DNA of 64,000 bases from Massilia sp. H-1 (lineage in GTDB: Bacteria; Pseudomonadota; Gammaproteobacteria; Burkholderiales; Burkholderiaceae_D). Location: positions 868,001 to 932,000 of the forward strand of contig CP087969.1 in the NCBI GenBank assembly GCA_024703915.1. The letters run 5' to 3'. The position numbers and the translations under genes were made by a program. This document shows positions 43,764 to 55,349 of the stretch, piece after piece; within the stretch, counting starts at the first letter, position 1; each line of letters starts with the position of its first letter. The notes under the pieces are model-generated. The model made no database searches. It was given only the letters and a program-made list of their open reading frames with translations, and was not told the origin of the DNA.

Positions 43764-44754
43764 TTAAGATGAAGTTTGGCGCATGCGGCATTCCCAGCGC
43801 CAGGCAGTTTCGATAATGGTGTCCAGCTGCGCATGACGCGGCTTCCAGTCCAGCACAGCGCGTGCCTTGCCCGGGTCCGCCACCAGCCTGGCCGGATCAG
43901 CCGGCCCGGCGTGGTGCGTCGCGCACTTCGACAGGCTGGCCGCTGATGCGGCGCGCGCAATCGATCACTTCTTGTACCGAAAACCCGGCACCGTTTCCCA
44001 GATTGAAGCAGTCGCTGTCTCCCCCATGCTGCAGCCGTGTCAGCGCCAGCAAATGCGCACTGCACAAGTCGACAACATGGATGTAATCGCGGATGCAGGT
44101 GCCATCCGGCGTCGGGTAATCGCGCCCGTACACGGCAATGTGGTCCCGGTACCCCGAGGCCACTTGCAAAATCAATGGGATGAGATGGGTCTCCGGATCG
44201 TGCCGTTCGCCCAGCTCCCCGTCCAGATCCGCGCCTACCCAGCGTTGAAGTAACGCAGGCAGGTATAGCGCAGACCGAATGCACGGTCGTAGTCGGCCAG
44301 GATCTCTTCGACCATGGCCTTGGAGCGTCCATACGGATTCAATGGACGGCTGCTCTGCTGTTCATTGATCGGCACCTGTTCCGGCTCGCCGAAAATGGCG
44401 GCGGTCGACGAGAAGATGAAGCGCTTCACGTCATGCGCCACCATCGCGTCGAGCAGGTTGACCGTATTGGACACGTTGTTGCGGTAGTACTTGTCGGGAC
44501 GCTGCACCGATTCGCCCACCTGGATGAAGGAGGCGAAATGCATCACCGCGTCGAAACGGCGGCTGGCAAACACGGCATCGAGCGCGGCGCGGTCGGCCAG
44601 GTCGCCCTCGACCAGTTCGGCGCCCAGCAGCGCGGCGCGGCTGCCGCCGGACAGGTTGTCGAACACGACCGCCTGGTGCCCTTCCCCGCGCAGCATCTTG
44701 ACCATGTGCGAGCCGATGTAGCTTCTAAGCGCCGCCTACCACGAGTACGTTCAT
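43764..44754 (-). CDS. galE: UDP-glucose 4-epimerase
   Basis: NAD-dependent SDR-type epimerase of about 331 residues giving UDP-galactose. After repairing the scar at 44722 the start reads [20 protein letters not shown], the NAD site. DVMHFAS-type sequence is [39 protein letters not shown] (blocks), then [30 protein letters not shown] with the catalytic YxxxK, LRYFNAG, and the sugar-site region [19 protein letters not shown]. Breaks occur near 44235 and 43910. Its start overlaps the wecG-like gene stop by ATGA. Confidence 0.93.
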
Positions 44755-45501
44755 GACTGTCCTTTCGGCCGGTAGCGGTGGCAATGGGCGAGGAAGCGCA
44801 CGATATCGACCGTGTAGCGGCGTGCCAGGCGGCGCGGTTCCAGGCACAGGCAGGTAGAACCATTCCAGGCGCAGCGTGCGCACCAGCTGCGGCGCGCGCG
44901 GCTTGTCGCTCTACCCAGAAGTCGAACAAGGCGCCCACGCCCATGGCGATGCCTGCGTCCAGACGCTCCCGGTGCGTGAGAATCCAGTCTTCCTGGATCG
45001 GGTTGCCGAGGGCGACCAGCACCAGGTCGGGCGCGGCCCGGTTGATGGTGGCGACCAGATCGGCATCGCCACGCATGCCCTGGTAGCCGTCGCAGGTGCC
45101 GACCACCTCGGCACCCAGCTTGACGCTGGCATGGGCCGCGGCCTTGTGCAGCACGTCCGGCTTTCCGCCGACCAGGAACAGGCGCAGCGGACGCGTGGCG
45201 TTCTGCAGCAGGAAAGGCGTGAAGTCGGTCCCGTTCAGGTTGGCCGGGAAACGCGGCGCGCCAAGCAGGCGCGCGGCGATATCCAGCCCCACACCGTCAT
45301 TGACAACGATGACGCCCTCGTCCCAGCATGCGCGGCAACAGCGCGCGCATTGCACGATCAGATTGGTGTTCGCAAAAAACAACGACACCTTCTGGCGTGC
45401 CTGCAGCGCTGCCAGCAGCCGCGCGGCCAGGCCCGCGGCGTCCGTCCGCATCACCGGGAAGCGATGATTGGCGTGATATTGTCTGGCACTGTGTGCGTCA
45501 T
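44751..45501 (-). CDS. WecG/TagA/CpsF family glycosyltransferase
   Basis: About 250-residue GT26 enzyme that transfers N-acetylmannosaminuronic acid, ManNAc or glucose to a lipid-linked intermediate. Family signatures are FFANTNLIVQC, VVNDGVGLDIAARLLGAPRFPANLNGTDFTPFLL (the D-G-x-G and N-G-x-D residues), LFLVGGKPDV, LVLVALGNPIQEDWIL and MGVGALFDFW. A C-terminal break follows WVERQAARA, with the true frame ending near RYRPKGQS. The start at 45501 is four bases after the ugd stop. A frame break near 45450 separates the first 16 residues. Confidence 0.85.
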
Positions 45502-45504
45502 GGA

Positions 45505-46831
45505 TTAACGGCGTCCGATGGCGTGGTATTCCAGGCCGTGGGTGGTGACCAGCTTCGGCTGATACAGATTGCGGCCGTCGAAGATGACCGGCGACTTGAG
45601 CGCGGTCTTGATGTCGTCGAATTCAGGCGCACGGAATTCCTTCCATTCGGTGACGATCACCAGCGCGTCCGCGTCTTCCAGCGCGCCGAACGGCGAAGTG
45701 GCGTACGACAGGCGCGGATCGTCGCCAAAGATGCGGCGCGATTCGGTCATCGCGACCGGATCGTAGGCGACCACGGTCGCACCCATTTTCCACAATCCTT
45801 CGATCACCACGCGGCTGGAGGCGGCGCGCATGTCGTCGGTGTTCGGCTTGAAAGCCAGGCCCCACAGCGCGAAGCGCATGCCGGACAGGTCGCTGCCGAA
45901 GCGGGCGCGGATCTTGTTCAGCAGGACGCTCTTTTGCGCTTCATTCGCGTCTTCCACCGCCTGCAATACCTTCCAGGCTTGGCGCCGCTCTCGGCACCGC
46001 TGCAGCAGCAGCGCCTGCACGTCTTTCGGGAAGCACGAGCCGCCGTAGCCGCAGCCCGGATACAGGAAGTGGAAGCCGATGCGCGGATCGGAACCGATGC
46101 CGATGCGGACCTGCTCGATGTCGGCGCCCAGAATGTCGGACAGATTGGCCATCTCGTTCATGAACGAGATGCGGGTGGCCAGCATGGCGTTGGCGGCGTA
46201 CTTGGTCAGCTCGGCCGAACGCACGTCCATCACGATCACGCGATCGTGGTTGCGGATGAATGGCGCATACAGTTCGCGCATCAGCATGATGGCGCGTTCG
46301 TCGGAAGCTCCGATCACGATCCGGTCCGGACGCATGAAGTCGGCCACCGCGGCGCCCTCTTTCAGGAATTCCGGGTTCGACACGACCGAGAAGGTCGCGT
46401 CCGAGCCGCGCTCTGCCAGCTGGGCGCTGAGCACTTCGCTGACGCGATCGCCCGTGCCGACCGGTACGGTCGACTTGTTGACCACGACCTTGTAGCCCTT
46501 CATGTACTTGCCGATGCTGCGCGCGGCGGCCAGCACGTACTGCATGTCGGCCGAGCCGTCTTCGTCGGGCGGCGTGCCGACCGCGATGAACTGCATGGTG
46601 CCGAAGCCGACCGAGAACTCGACGTCGCTGGTAAAGCGCAGGCAGTAAGCAGGCCACGTTGCGGCGGATCAGTTCCAGCAGGCCCGGTTCGTGGATCGGC
46701 ACTTCGCCGTCGTTCAGGCAGGCGATTTTTTTGGTGTCCAGGTCCAGGCACAGGACCTGGTTACCCATTTCAGCGAGACAGGTGCCGGTGACCAGGCCTA
46801 CGTAGCCGGTACCAATGACGGTAATTTTCAT
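45505..46831 (-). CDS. ugd: UDP-glucose 6-dehydrogenase
   Basis: Oxidises UDP-glucose twice to UDP-glucuronate, about 442 residues. The start [30 protein letters not shown] is the NAD-binding GxGYVGLV motif. [32 protein letters not shown] and the catalytic cysteine in [15 protein letters not shown] are all visible. The C-terminal domain has [25 protein letters not shown] and ends YHAIGRR. Breaks near 46650 (probable scar) and 45980. It overlaps the upstream secreted protein gene by ATGA. Provides acidic sugar for the exopolysaccharide. Confidence 0.95.
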
Positions 46832-47894
46832 ATTTTTCTTTCCAAAGGTAGTTTGGCTGGCCCGGATGGACGCAGCTCAGTGGCGGCGGCAGGTGCCGCG
46901 CCAGGGGCTTGGGGTTTGCCGTAGTCTTGCGGCAGGAACTGCAGGCGGTCCCAGGGAAATCCGTCCATGATCTTGCCTTTGGAGGTGCCCTTGAACAGCG
47001 CCGGATAGGGGTCGGCCGCGCCATGCGCGGTCGACGATTTGGGGTTTTGCAGGCGCAGCGAAATCGCTTGCCGGCCTTGTCCCATACAACGAAACCATAT
47101 TTCTGGGCCGCGCTGATCGTCGCCGCGACCGGATGCAGGCCGAGGCTGTCGACGTCGACCTTCGGATCGAGCCGCAGGCGCAGTCCCTCCGGAATGCGGT
47201 TGGCGGCGCGCTTGGGATTGAATCCGTCCGAGCGGTGCGCCTAGCCAGGACTTGATCGAAAAGTGCTCGGCGTCGACCAGCGCGATTCCCATCGCGTGGC
47301 GGATCTCGCCGCGCTGCAGTTCTTCGGCCGTGATCTGGCCGCCGATGAATGGCAGGCTGGTGGCGGTGGTGCCGTAATGCTGGGGGAACACGCCGTCGCT
47401 GCGCGAGGCCTTGTCCAGGCGCCCGCCCCAGCAGGCTTGCCAGCGTCCGTCGTCCTTGCGGGCCCGCCAGAACTCCCACACCGTGTCGGTCGACGGCTGG
47501 TACACGGTCATCTCGGCGTCGGTGCCGTCAGGCTTACTCGGCATAGGCGGGAATCGGCACCGACTTCCACTGGGCGGCCAGGTGCTTGTCCTGGAAGCGC
47601 TTGTTCTGGCAATCCCATTCCGTGACGTCGACGCCCTTCACGTCCGGGCCGACCACGTACACGGGGCTGGCGTACTGGCTCGTATTCAGATTGACGTTGC
47701 CGTAGTACGCCTTCTTCTGGCGCAGGAATTCCTGCACAAAGGCGGCCGACTCGGGATGCAGTTCCACCTTGCGCGGGATCGGCGCGTACCAGAAGCTGTC
47801 CGGCGCGAAGATCGCGTCGGTCGGCAGCCGGGCAGCCGATGGCGGGTATGGATGCGGCCACCAGGACCGCCATCAAGGACGTGGCGTAGATCAT
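46828..47894 (-). CDS. Secreted protein of unknown function inside the exopolysaccharide cluster
   Basis: About 355 residues. The N-terminus [20 protein letters not shown] is a signal peptide, leading to [40 protein letters not shown] after repairing a frame break near 47830. [28 protein letters not shown] and [30 protein letters not shown] (blocks) recur in a beta-rich core, followed by [31 protein letters not shown] and [14 protein letters not shown]. Tryptophan, tyrosine and acidic residues suggest carbohydrate binding or an enzyme acting on polysaccharide, but I recognise no catalytic motif. It overlaps a glycosyltransferase upstream and ugd downstream by ATGA. Scars at 47242 and near 47530. 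Confidence 0.6.
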
Positions 47895-49093
47895 GACGGG
47901 TCGCGCTCCGAACGCACCCAGGCCACCTGGCGGCGCACCACGAACTTGAGGTAGAGCGGGATCTTGACCAGCGCGTAGATGGGCGCATACGCCAGTTCGC
48001 GCCAGCTCAGGATCGCCCGGCCGAAGCGCACCCAGGCCGCCAGCACGGCCACGGCCAGCATCAGCGGTCCGGGCAACGCCAGACTCCAGGGCAGCGCGGC
48101 GCCGCTCAGGGTCCAGGCCAGCGCGCCAAGCGCGCCGAAGGCGAGCGTGGTCAGCACCAGCAGGGCCAGCGGCGGCACGCACAGGTCGAGCGTAAGCGCG
48201 ACCAGGCCCGCGTTGCCGCTGCGGATTCCGTCCAGCAGCAGGCGCGGGCCGTCGCGCAGCATCATGGCCAGGTGGCCGTGCTCCCAGCGCGTGCGCTGCG
48301 ACTGCAGGCCGGTGGCGTTGACCGGGAATTCGCTGGTGACGACAGCCTCCGGGCAGAACACGGGCGCCTGGCGCGCGGAGCAAAATCGAGACCAAGGCGC
48401 AGATCTTCGACCAGGTCGGCGCTGGCCAGCGATGCATCCCGGATCAGCGCCCACGGGAAGGCCATGCCGCTACCCATCAGTTGGCACGGCAAGCCAAGGC
48501 GCGCCAGGCCGAGCGCGCGGCCGCGGTTCTTGACGGCCCAAGCGAATTCCGCGATCCGCGTCTTGAGGCTAGCGCTGGCTGGGCTAAGCGCATCAGGTAC
48601 AGCGCCTGCACCGGGCGCGCGCTGACGGCGCAGCGGTGCGCCAGGATGTCGAGGGCGTCGGGACGCAACATGCAGTCGGCGTCAACCACGACCACAATGT
48701 CGGGCGGATTCTGTTCCAGGTGGCGCACAGCCGGCGTCGAGCGCATAGCCCTTGCCGCGGCGGACCAGATCGGTGCGTTCGAGCACGTCGGCCGAGCCGG
48801 CTGCGCGCCTGATTGGCCGTATCGTCGCTGCAGTTGTCGGCCACCACGAGCAGGCGGTCGCCCACCCGCAGCTGCGAGCGGACCGAGGCCAGCGTGGCGA
48901 GAATGCCAGCGCCTTCATTGTGGGCTTAAGCACCAGCACCGCCAGGCGCGCGTTCCGCGCTGGCAGGACCGTCGGCGCGGCGGCGGGCTACCAGCGACAG
49001 CGCCACTTCGAGCACGAACACGGAAATGGGAAGCATCAGAAGCGCCAGCGCCACGATGAACAGCGCTTGGCACAGGAGGTAGAGCGCACTCAT
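47891..49093 (-). CDS. Membrane glycosyltransferase family 2, processive type
   Basis: About 400 residues with an N-terminal membrane helix (LLCQALFIVALALLMLPISVFVLEVAL). The GT2 catalytic domain has VPAHNEGAG (from repairing the scar at 48926), RLLVVADNCSDDTANQARAAG, VVVVDADCMLRPDALDIL with the DxD, a second Asp in DLVEDLRLGLDF, and the QSQRTRWEHGHLAM motif (QxxRW) of processive synthases. Two or three C-terminal membrane helices (ALTLDLCVPPLALLVLTTLAFGALGAL and LPGPLMLAVAVLAAWVRF) follow. Probably builds or extends the polysaccharide backbone. Breaks also occur near 48770, 48560 and 48380. Confidence 0.87.
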
Positions 49094-50343
49094 GCCGCAC
49101 GCTCCGTCAGCGCCAGCGGCACGCTCGCCTGCTGGGCCTGCGGCCCGGCCTTGAACAGGCGTGCCAGCTTGCCCGCTTCGGTGTCGATCGCGTGGCGTTC
49201 GAGCACGCGCACATAGGCCGCCTGCCCCATCGCTTCCAGCGTTTCGATGGAGGTGGCGAGCAAGTCTTCGAGCGACGCGACCAGCGCATCGACGTCATGC
49301 GGCGGCAAACAGCCAGCCTTCGCGGCCCGGGCGCACCAGTTCGGGAATGCTTAGGCCACGTAGGTCGACAGGACCGGACGGCGCAAGGCCATCGCTTCCA
49401 TGATCACGACCGGCAAGCCTTCGGCGAAGCTGGGCAGCACGAGCTGCGCGCGGCCACGATTTCGGCACGCACGGTCTCGCTGCCGATCCAGCCGGTGATG
49501 CGCACATGCTGCTGCAGGCCGCAGCGTTCGATCAGCGCCTCGATCTCGGGACGCATCTCGCCGTCGCTTAGCCAGGACCAGTTCGACCGGGGTCCCCTTG
49601 CGCACCAGGCGGTCGACGGCGTTGACCAGCAACAGCTGGCCCTTCTGCTCGCACAGGCGGCCGACGCACACGATGCGCGGGGCGGCTTGGCGCCGGGGGC
49701 GACATCGCCCGCATGGAAGGCCTACTCGAGGCCGCAATGGACCACTTGCACCTTGGCCCATTCGGTCTGGGCGATCCAGCGGTACAACTGGCTGCGGCCG
49801 TAGGAACTGATCGCCACCACGAAGGCCGAGCGGCGGATCTTTTCGGCCAGATGCAGGAATTCCGGCTGGTCGAATTCTTCCGGGCCGTGCACGGTAAAAC
49901 TATAGGGCGTGCCGCCCAGCGCATTGACCAGCATGGCCACCTCGGCCGAGTTGGTGCCGAAATGGGCGTGCAGATGGCGCGTTCCGGCGCGCTGCAGCCA
50001 GGGCACGATGCGGCAGGCTTCGGCCAGATAGATCATGTGGATCGGCCACGGACGCGCGGCGCGCTGGCCCATGCGCCAGGCCAGGCCCAGCGCGCGGACA
50101 AAGCGCACGGGCGCGCTGACCGCCTGGCGCAGCACGGCGCAGGCCAGTGCCGGGGCGCCGCCCTGCAGGACATAGCGGGTGCGCGCGTTCGCGCTGGTCT
50201 TCCGGGTCGACCAGGGTGTCGCCCCAGCCGCGCACGGCAACCCGCTCGACCTCGAAACCCTGACGCTCGAGCGCCAGGATTTCGCGCCGGATGAAGCTGT
50301 GGCTGACCTTGGGGTACTGATTGACCAGATATGCGATTTTCAT
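49090..50343 (-). CDS. Glycosyltransferase family 4
   Basis: GT-B enzyme of about 415 residues. It starts MKIAYLVNQYPKVSHSFIRREILALERQGF, typical of colanic-acid/WcaL-like transferases. The acceptor domain has HLHAHFGTNSAEVAMLV and FTVHGPEEFDQPEF. The donor domain has RIVCVGRLCEQKGQLLLVNAV, ITGWIGSETVRAEI and LVLPSFAEGLPVVIMEAMALRRPVL, where EGLPVVIMEAM is the GT4 E-x7-E motif. It ends in a linker with ALTERAA. Scars at 49349 and 49567; breaks near 50190, 49725 and 49455. Overlaps both neighbours by ATGA. Confidence 0.88.
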
Positions 50344-50887
50344 GTGCGACCTATGGATTGAAGGGTGTTGCTGTTCGTCTTAGACAGGATCACGCGTGCG
50401 GGCGAGCCGACTGCGGTGGCGCCGTCGGGAACGTCGCACAGCACGACCGACAGCGCGCCGATCCGGGCGCCGTTGCCGATCCGGATGCCGCCCAGCAGCT
50501 GGGCGTAGGCGCCCACGTCGACGTCGTCGCCCAGGACGGGCACCGGGCCGCCCGCTTCGCGATTACCGATCGTTACGCCCTGGCGCAGCGTGCAATTGGC
50601 GCCGATGACCGTGTCCGGATGCAGGAAGATCCCGCCGAAATGCCAGATCCGCAGGCCGGGGCCGATTTGCGCGGCCTTGGGCAGGCTCACGCCAACCGCC
50701 GTCTCGACCAGGCGGAACAGCAGCCAGTAGCAGCGCGTGAGCACCTTGCGTAGCAGGCCAGGCGCGCGGCTCGATGCGGCGGCCGAAGCGGTAGGGTCCA
50801 GACCGCCCAGGCGGATTGTTCGTTCAGCAGCGGGTGCCGCATGCCGTAGCGATGCAGGTCCGCGGCCCAGTTGGGGTCATGCGCCAT
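50340..50887 (-). CDS. Serine acetyltransferase-like hexapeptide acyltransferase
   Basis: Left-handed beta-helix acyltransferase of about 182 residues. It starts MAHDPNWAADLHRYGMRHPLLNEQSAWAVWTLYRFG, the serine O-acetyltransferase/colanic-acid WcaB-like N-terminus. The hexapeptide core has GPGLRIWHFGGIFLHPDTVIG, LRQGVTIGNREAGG with the catalytic His in WHFGG, VLGDDVDVGAYAQLLGGIRIGNGARIGA and VPDGATAVGSPARVI. In a polysaccharide operon it more likely acetylates a sugar than serine. One break near 50800. Confidence 0.83.
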
Positions 50888-51933
50888 CGTTGTCTCCTGT
50901 GAGGGGCTGGGCCCATGCAGCAATACAGGGGCGGCAAAGCGCGCGCGCTTGCTCAGGCGGTCCGCCAGCACGCGCCCGTGTTCGATGAACCAGCGTTCAA
51001 AATAGTGGGTGGACAGGTGCGCCAGCGCAGACAGGACCAGCAGCAGCAGCGGACGCTTGGCATATTTTTCGATCACGTCGCCGTCGCCCAGCCAGGTGTG
51101 CGCCAGCAGCGGATGGATCACGAACAGCGCGAACGAGACCACCGCCAGGTACAGCAGCACGCGATGGTTCAATCCGCGCACCAGCGAGATCCCGGGCGCG
51201 ACCAGCGTTGCGCCCACCAACAGCGCGGCCAGGTACGGCCGGGCGAAATTGAGCCAGGAGCCGAGCGGCATGCAGGACAGCACCAGCAGGGCCAGCAGCG
51301 GCCACTGCGGCACCCGCGCCAGCGCGGCACGCCACGGCGCGCCCGCCTCGGCATGCATCAGCAATGCGAGCGTGCAGCTAAGCCAGGATCTCGTCGATCC
51401 GGTAGTAGCTGATGTCGGACGCGAACACGCCGTGCCAGATGCGCAGGCCCGTAAACAGCAAGCCCAGTAGCGGCAGCAGCCACAGGCCGCGCGCAGCAGC
51501 CGCCACCAGCAGCGCGGCGGCGACATAGAACTGCACTTCCATGCACAAGCTCCACATGTGCAGCGTGAGCGGGACCAGTAGGCGCGGCGGCAGATTCCCG
51601 TAAAGAAGAAATGGGCCAGCCATTCCTGTACCGATCCGTCCGACACGACCAGCGCGATCAGGAAGTACAGCCAGGCCAGCGGCACCACGCGCAAAAACGG
51701 CGCACCAGGAAGGCGCGCACGCGCGGCTCAGCAGCAGCAGCGCCGTCGTGATCAGGAAGCCCGAGAGCGTGAAGAACAGCACCATGCCGAAGATGCTTAA
51801 GCGCTGTAATTGAGCTGCCAGGTCTTGGGACCGAGCGGCAGCAAGTGGGCGGCCAGCACCATGACGATGCTCAGGCCGCGCCAGCCGTTCAGCGCCTAAG
51901 CAGTTGCGGATGATTGGCAGCGGCGACTCTCAT
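50877..51933 (-). CDS. Membrane acyltransferase 3 (OafA/NodX-like)
   Basis: About 350 residues with many hydrophobic helices. The N-terminus has RALNGWRGLSIVMVLAAHLLPLG with the catalytic His, then GMVLFFTLSGFLITTALLLLSR. LTLHMWSLCMEVQFYVAAALL corresponds to the WSL-x-x-E motif of acyltransferase 3. Later helices include LLALLVLSCMPLGSWLNFARPYL and RVLLYLAVVSFALFVIHPLLA. Presumed to transfer acetyl or another acyl group to exopolysaccharide sugar during export. Scars at 51380, 51797 and 51896, others near 51600-51710. The stop near 50877 assumes a one-base error. Confidence 0.82.
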
Positions 51934-53328
51934 GTGGCCTCCCGGGTGCGGTTTCCATTGACCAGCAGTGCGCAACCGGAGCCCAGCACGAACCAGAAAT
52001 ACCAGTTGAACGCGAGGTAGGCGCCCATATTGTCGGACGCGGACACGATCAGATACTGCAGCACCATCACGATCAGGATGAAGGCGCCGAGCCGGTTGTG
52101 GGCCACCAGCTGCTTGAGCGTCCACAGCACGCGGGCGTAGACCCACAGGCAGGCCAGCAGTCCCAGCGCGCCCAGTTCGAACAGCCACTGCACGTACATG
52201 CTGTGCGCGCCGAAGTGGGTCTTGCTTAGGCCAGCGGGAAGAAGGTCGGCGAATTGAACGCGAACGAATCCAGTCCGTAGCCGAGCAGGTAGTGCGAAGG
52301 ACGCATCCAGGTCAGGCCCGATTCCCAGATGTACAGGCGCCAGGCGAAGGAATTGAGCTTGGCGTACAGCTTGACCTCGTTGCCGTCGCCCAGGTCCAGC
52401 ACGCGGTCGCGCACGTCCGGGATCATGAGCGCGAGCACCGGCACCACCATCATGTAGACCAGGTAGCGGCGCTCGAACAGCAAGCCATAGCCGAGGAACA
52501 TGGCGGCGCAGGCGATCCAGGCGCTGCGGGTCTGGGTCAGGGCCAGCATGGCGAACAGCAGCAGCAGGTAGGCGCCCAGTCCGGCGCGCTGGTGCTGCGC
52601 CAGCTTGTAGGTGTCGCTCTTGAGGACGTAGAAGCCCAGTGCGATGACCAGGGTCAGGTAGAACGCGTAAATATTCGGGTGGGCGAAGGTCGCTTGCAGG
52701 CGCGCGCCGTTGGGGCCGTGCACCCCGCCCTGCACGGCGATGTCGATCAGGCCGTAAATGAGCGGCAGTACCGACGAATACAGCACGATGCGGGCGCACT
52801 TCTTGAAGTCGTCCGGCGTGCGCACCACGTAAAAGGCGCACACGAACATGGCGCAGTAGGACAGCTGGGCCAGATAGGCGCGCAGGGCGTCAGCCACGAC
52901 GGGCGCCATCACCACGCCGACCAGGCCGCACAGCAGGAACGGCAGCCAAAGCAGGAACATCTTGCGCGGCAGGAGGCTGGGTTTTTCGATCACCAGCAGC
53001 AGCGCGATCAGGATCAGGCACACATTGACCAGGAAGCCGAGCCCGATCTGGGTGGCGCCGATCGCGATGCGGGTGGCGTCGAAGAACACGTCGCAGAATG
53101 CGCGCAGCAGCAGGATGCCGGTCAGCAGAGCGACGCGGCTGTAGATGAGCAGCATGACCAGCAGCAGGACTGCTTAAGCAGCGCCAATGCCTTGGCCGGA
53201 CTGCCGCCGACGGCGCCGACGAAGCCCGGCACCGCCATCCCGATCAGGATGGCGAACAGGGCCAGCAACAGCGGGCCTTGCTGGCGCAGCTGTATCGACG
53301 GCAATCCTGGCATGGCGCTCAGTTTCAT
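51930..53328 (-). CDS. O-antigen ligase/polymerase (Wzy-type) membrane protein
   Basis: About 465 residues with about ten membrane helices, of the WaaL/Wzy superfamily (PF04932). The N-terminal helix region is LLLALFAILIGMAVPGFVGAVGG and the next includes LLLVMLLIYSRVALLTGILLLRAF. The conserved core ALTQTRSAWIACAAMFLGYGLLFERRYL includes the TQSRSAW-like Arg. The large periplasmic loop has KLNSFAWRLYIWESGLTWMRPSHYLLGYGLDSF and, beyond the scar at 52226, PLAGKTHFGAHSMYVQWLFELG, with the HS/N-E pattern of this family. Polymerises lipid-linked repeats in a Wzx/Wzy route. The N-terminal scar is at 53172. Overlaps neighbours by ATGA on both sides. Confidence 0.85.
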
Positions 53329-54251
53329 GCGGCCCGGCGCGCTGCCAGTTGCTGGTTGAACTTGCGGCACGAGGCACGCGCGATCAGATGCGCGCAGCGG
53401 CCCAGCTCGGCGGGACCGGCACCGCTGCTTAGGCCCGTTTCCAGCCCATGTTGAGCGCGTCCGACACGCTGCCGCTGTGGGCGAACAGGGCCATGAACAC
53501 TTCATAGGCCTGGCGCCGCACGGGAGGCCAAGCAAGGCCGCGTACTCGGCCGCGAACTTGGCCAGGATGCGGCGGTGCCCCTGCACCACCGAGCGCGGAT
53601 TGGTCGAGATGCGCACCTTGTCGGTCACGCTTTGCAGGTACAGCGTCAGGTACTCGCGCTGGCAATGCACGCGCGGGGCGGCACAGGCGGATCAAGAGAT
53701 CCCAGTCCTGGCAGCTGCGGAAGTTTTCGTCCAGACCGCCCTCTTCCACCAACAGCGCGCCGCACCACCAGGTTCGAGAACGAGCCGATGAAGTTCGACA
53801 CCAGCATGCGCTGGAAGCAGTCGCCGTCGATGTCGGGGTTGATGCGCATGGTGTGCTTGCCGTCGTCGTCGATGCACTGCAGCCAGGTGTAGGACAGGCC
53901 GCAGTCGGGGGCTTAGCCGCCTGCATGCTTAGAACGATCTGCTTGGCCAGTTTTTCGGGCAGCCACAGGTCGTCGCTGTCGAGGAAGGCGACAGATTCGC
54001 CGCGCGCGCCGGATGCCAAGGCATTGCGCGCCGCCGCGCCGCCCTGGTTGGACGGCTGGGCGAAGTAACTCACGCGCGTCGTCGGTAAACGCCGCGACGC
54101 GTTCTGCCGTGTCGTCGCTCGAGCAATCGTCGACCACGATGATCTCGACGTCGCCCAGCGTTTGCGCCAGTACGCTGTCGATACAGGCGGCGATGCAATG
54201 GCCGCGGTTATAGGTCGGAATGACCACACTGACCAGTGGAATAGTGTTCAT
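53325..54251 (-). CDS. Glycosyltransferase family 2
   Basis: GT-A enzyme of about 310 residues. It starts MNTIPLVSVVIPTYNRGHCIAACIDSVLAQTLGDVEIIVVDDCSSDDT, the GT2 hallmark, and has GGAAARNALASGARGESVAFLDSDDLWLPEKL with the DxD. VSNFIGSFSNLVVRRALL and EGGLDENFRSCQDWDLLIRL carry the catalytic base region (ED/QDWDL). The C-terminal part is helical. Breaks near 54075, 53930 (scar), 53790, 53690 and 53428 (scar, restoring WKRAGSGAGPAE). Start and stop both overlap neighbours by ATGA. Confidence 0.87.
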
Positions 54252-55349
54252 TGAATTCTCCCGGACGGCGCCAGACGCAAAATGGCTTGTTTTTGAAGGC
54301 CGCGCAGCAGCCAGGAACGCACGGTGCGCTTCTCGGCCGGGCGCACGCCGTGTTTGAGGGCGAATGCGGCAAAGCGCGCGGCCATGGTGACGCGGTCGCG
54401 CCGTGCCAGCACACGGCGGAATGCCAGTTCGCGTTCCAGGTCGGCACCGGCCGGCTGCCAGCTTGCGCATCAGCGCCGCCAGCTGCAGGTAGCCGTCCGA
54501 GAAATCGGACTCGCCATCGATGTCGAACAGGCGCTCGCCGTGGTTGCAGAACGGGGCCGGGTCGACCCGCGGCACGTGGTGCAGCAGTGCCGCCGTCTCG
54601 GCCAGCGAGCGCGAAATGTCGAGCGCCATCTGCATTTGCGCCTGGTGCTTGGTGGCGCCCACATTACCGCCGTGCCAGCGGTAAGCGATCAGCTTGCGGT
54701 CCAGATTCATGCACGGCGCCACCAGGGCCAGCTGGCCGAACAGGAAGTAGTCTTCCGCCAGGCCAGGCACCTGCAGCTGGCGGGCGGCTTAAGCACGGCG
54801 CCGATGAAGTCGTCGCCATAGCGCACCCGCGCGGCCGCTGCGTTCGCCGATCTGGCGCAAGGCGTCCAGGCGCAGCGCGGCGGCCGGATGGCAGACCGGG
54901 GTGCGGAACAGCGCGCATGGCGATGCCGTGCGGGCCGGTCGGCATGTCGATCTGGCCGATGACCTTGCCCATGCGGCATCGATCACGTCGCCGAGCGAGC
55001 CGATCACGGCCAGGCGCGGGTCGGCTTCAAATGCGCGCGCCAGTTCTTCCATGCGGTTGGGCAGCGAGACGTCGTCCGCGTCCTGGCGCAGCACATACTT
55101 GCAGTCGCACAGATCGAGACCGGCGTTGAGCAGGCCGGACAGGCCGCGCGCTTCGGGAAACGGATGCAGTTCGATGCGCGGATCGCGCGCCGCGTAGCTG
55201 GCCGCCAGCTCGGCGCTGCCGTCGGTCGAACCATGATCGAGCACGATCAGGCGCCAGTCGCGGAAGGTCTGCGCCACGATGCTGTCGAGCGCAGCGGGCA
55301 GGAATGCGATGCCGTCCTTGACCGGCAGCAGTACGTCGAATGTCGCCAT
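54248..55349 (-). CDS. Glycosyltransferase family 2
   Basis: About 366 residues. It starts MATFDVLLPVKDGIAFLPAALDSIVAQTFRDWRLIVLDHGSTDGS. The nucleotide-sugar DxD is in YVLRQDADDVSLPNRMEELARAF. The second half has FLFGQLALVAPCMNLDRKLIAYRWHGGNVGATKH, a WcaA/EpsJ-like acceptor-side block, followed by FCNHGERLFDIDGESDFSDGYLQLAALM. Four frame breaks (54975, 54910, 54825, 54788 scar) fall in the middle, and another near 54465. Its stop overlaps the next gene by ATGA and its start directly follows the flippase stop. Confidence 0.85.
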
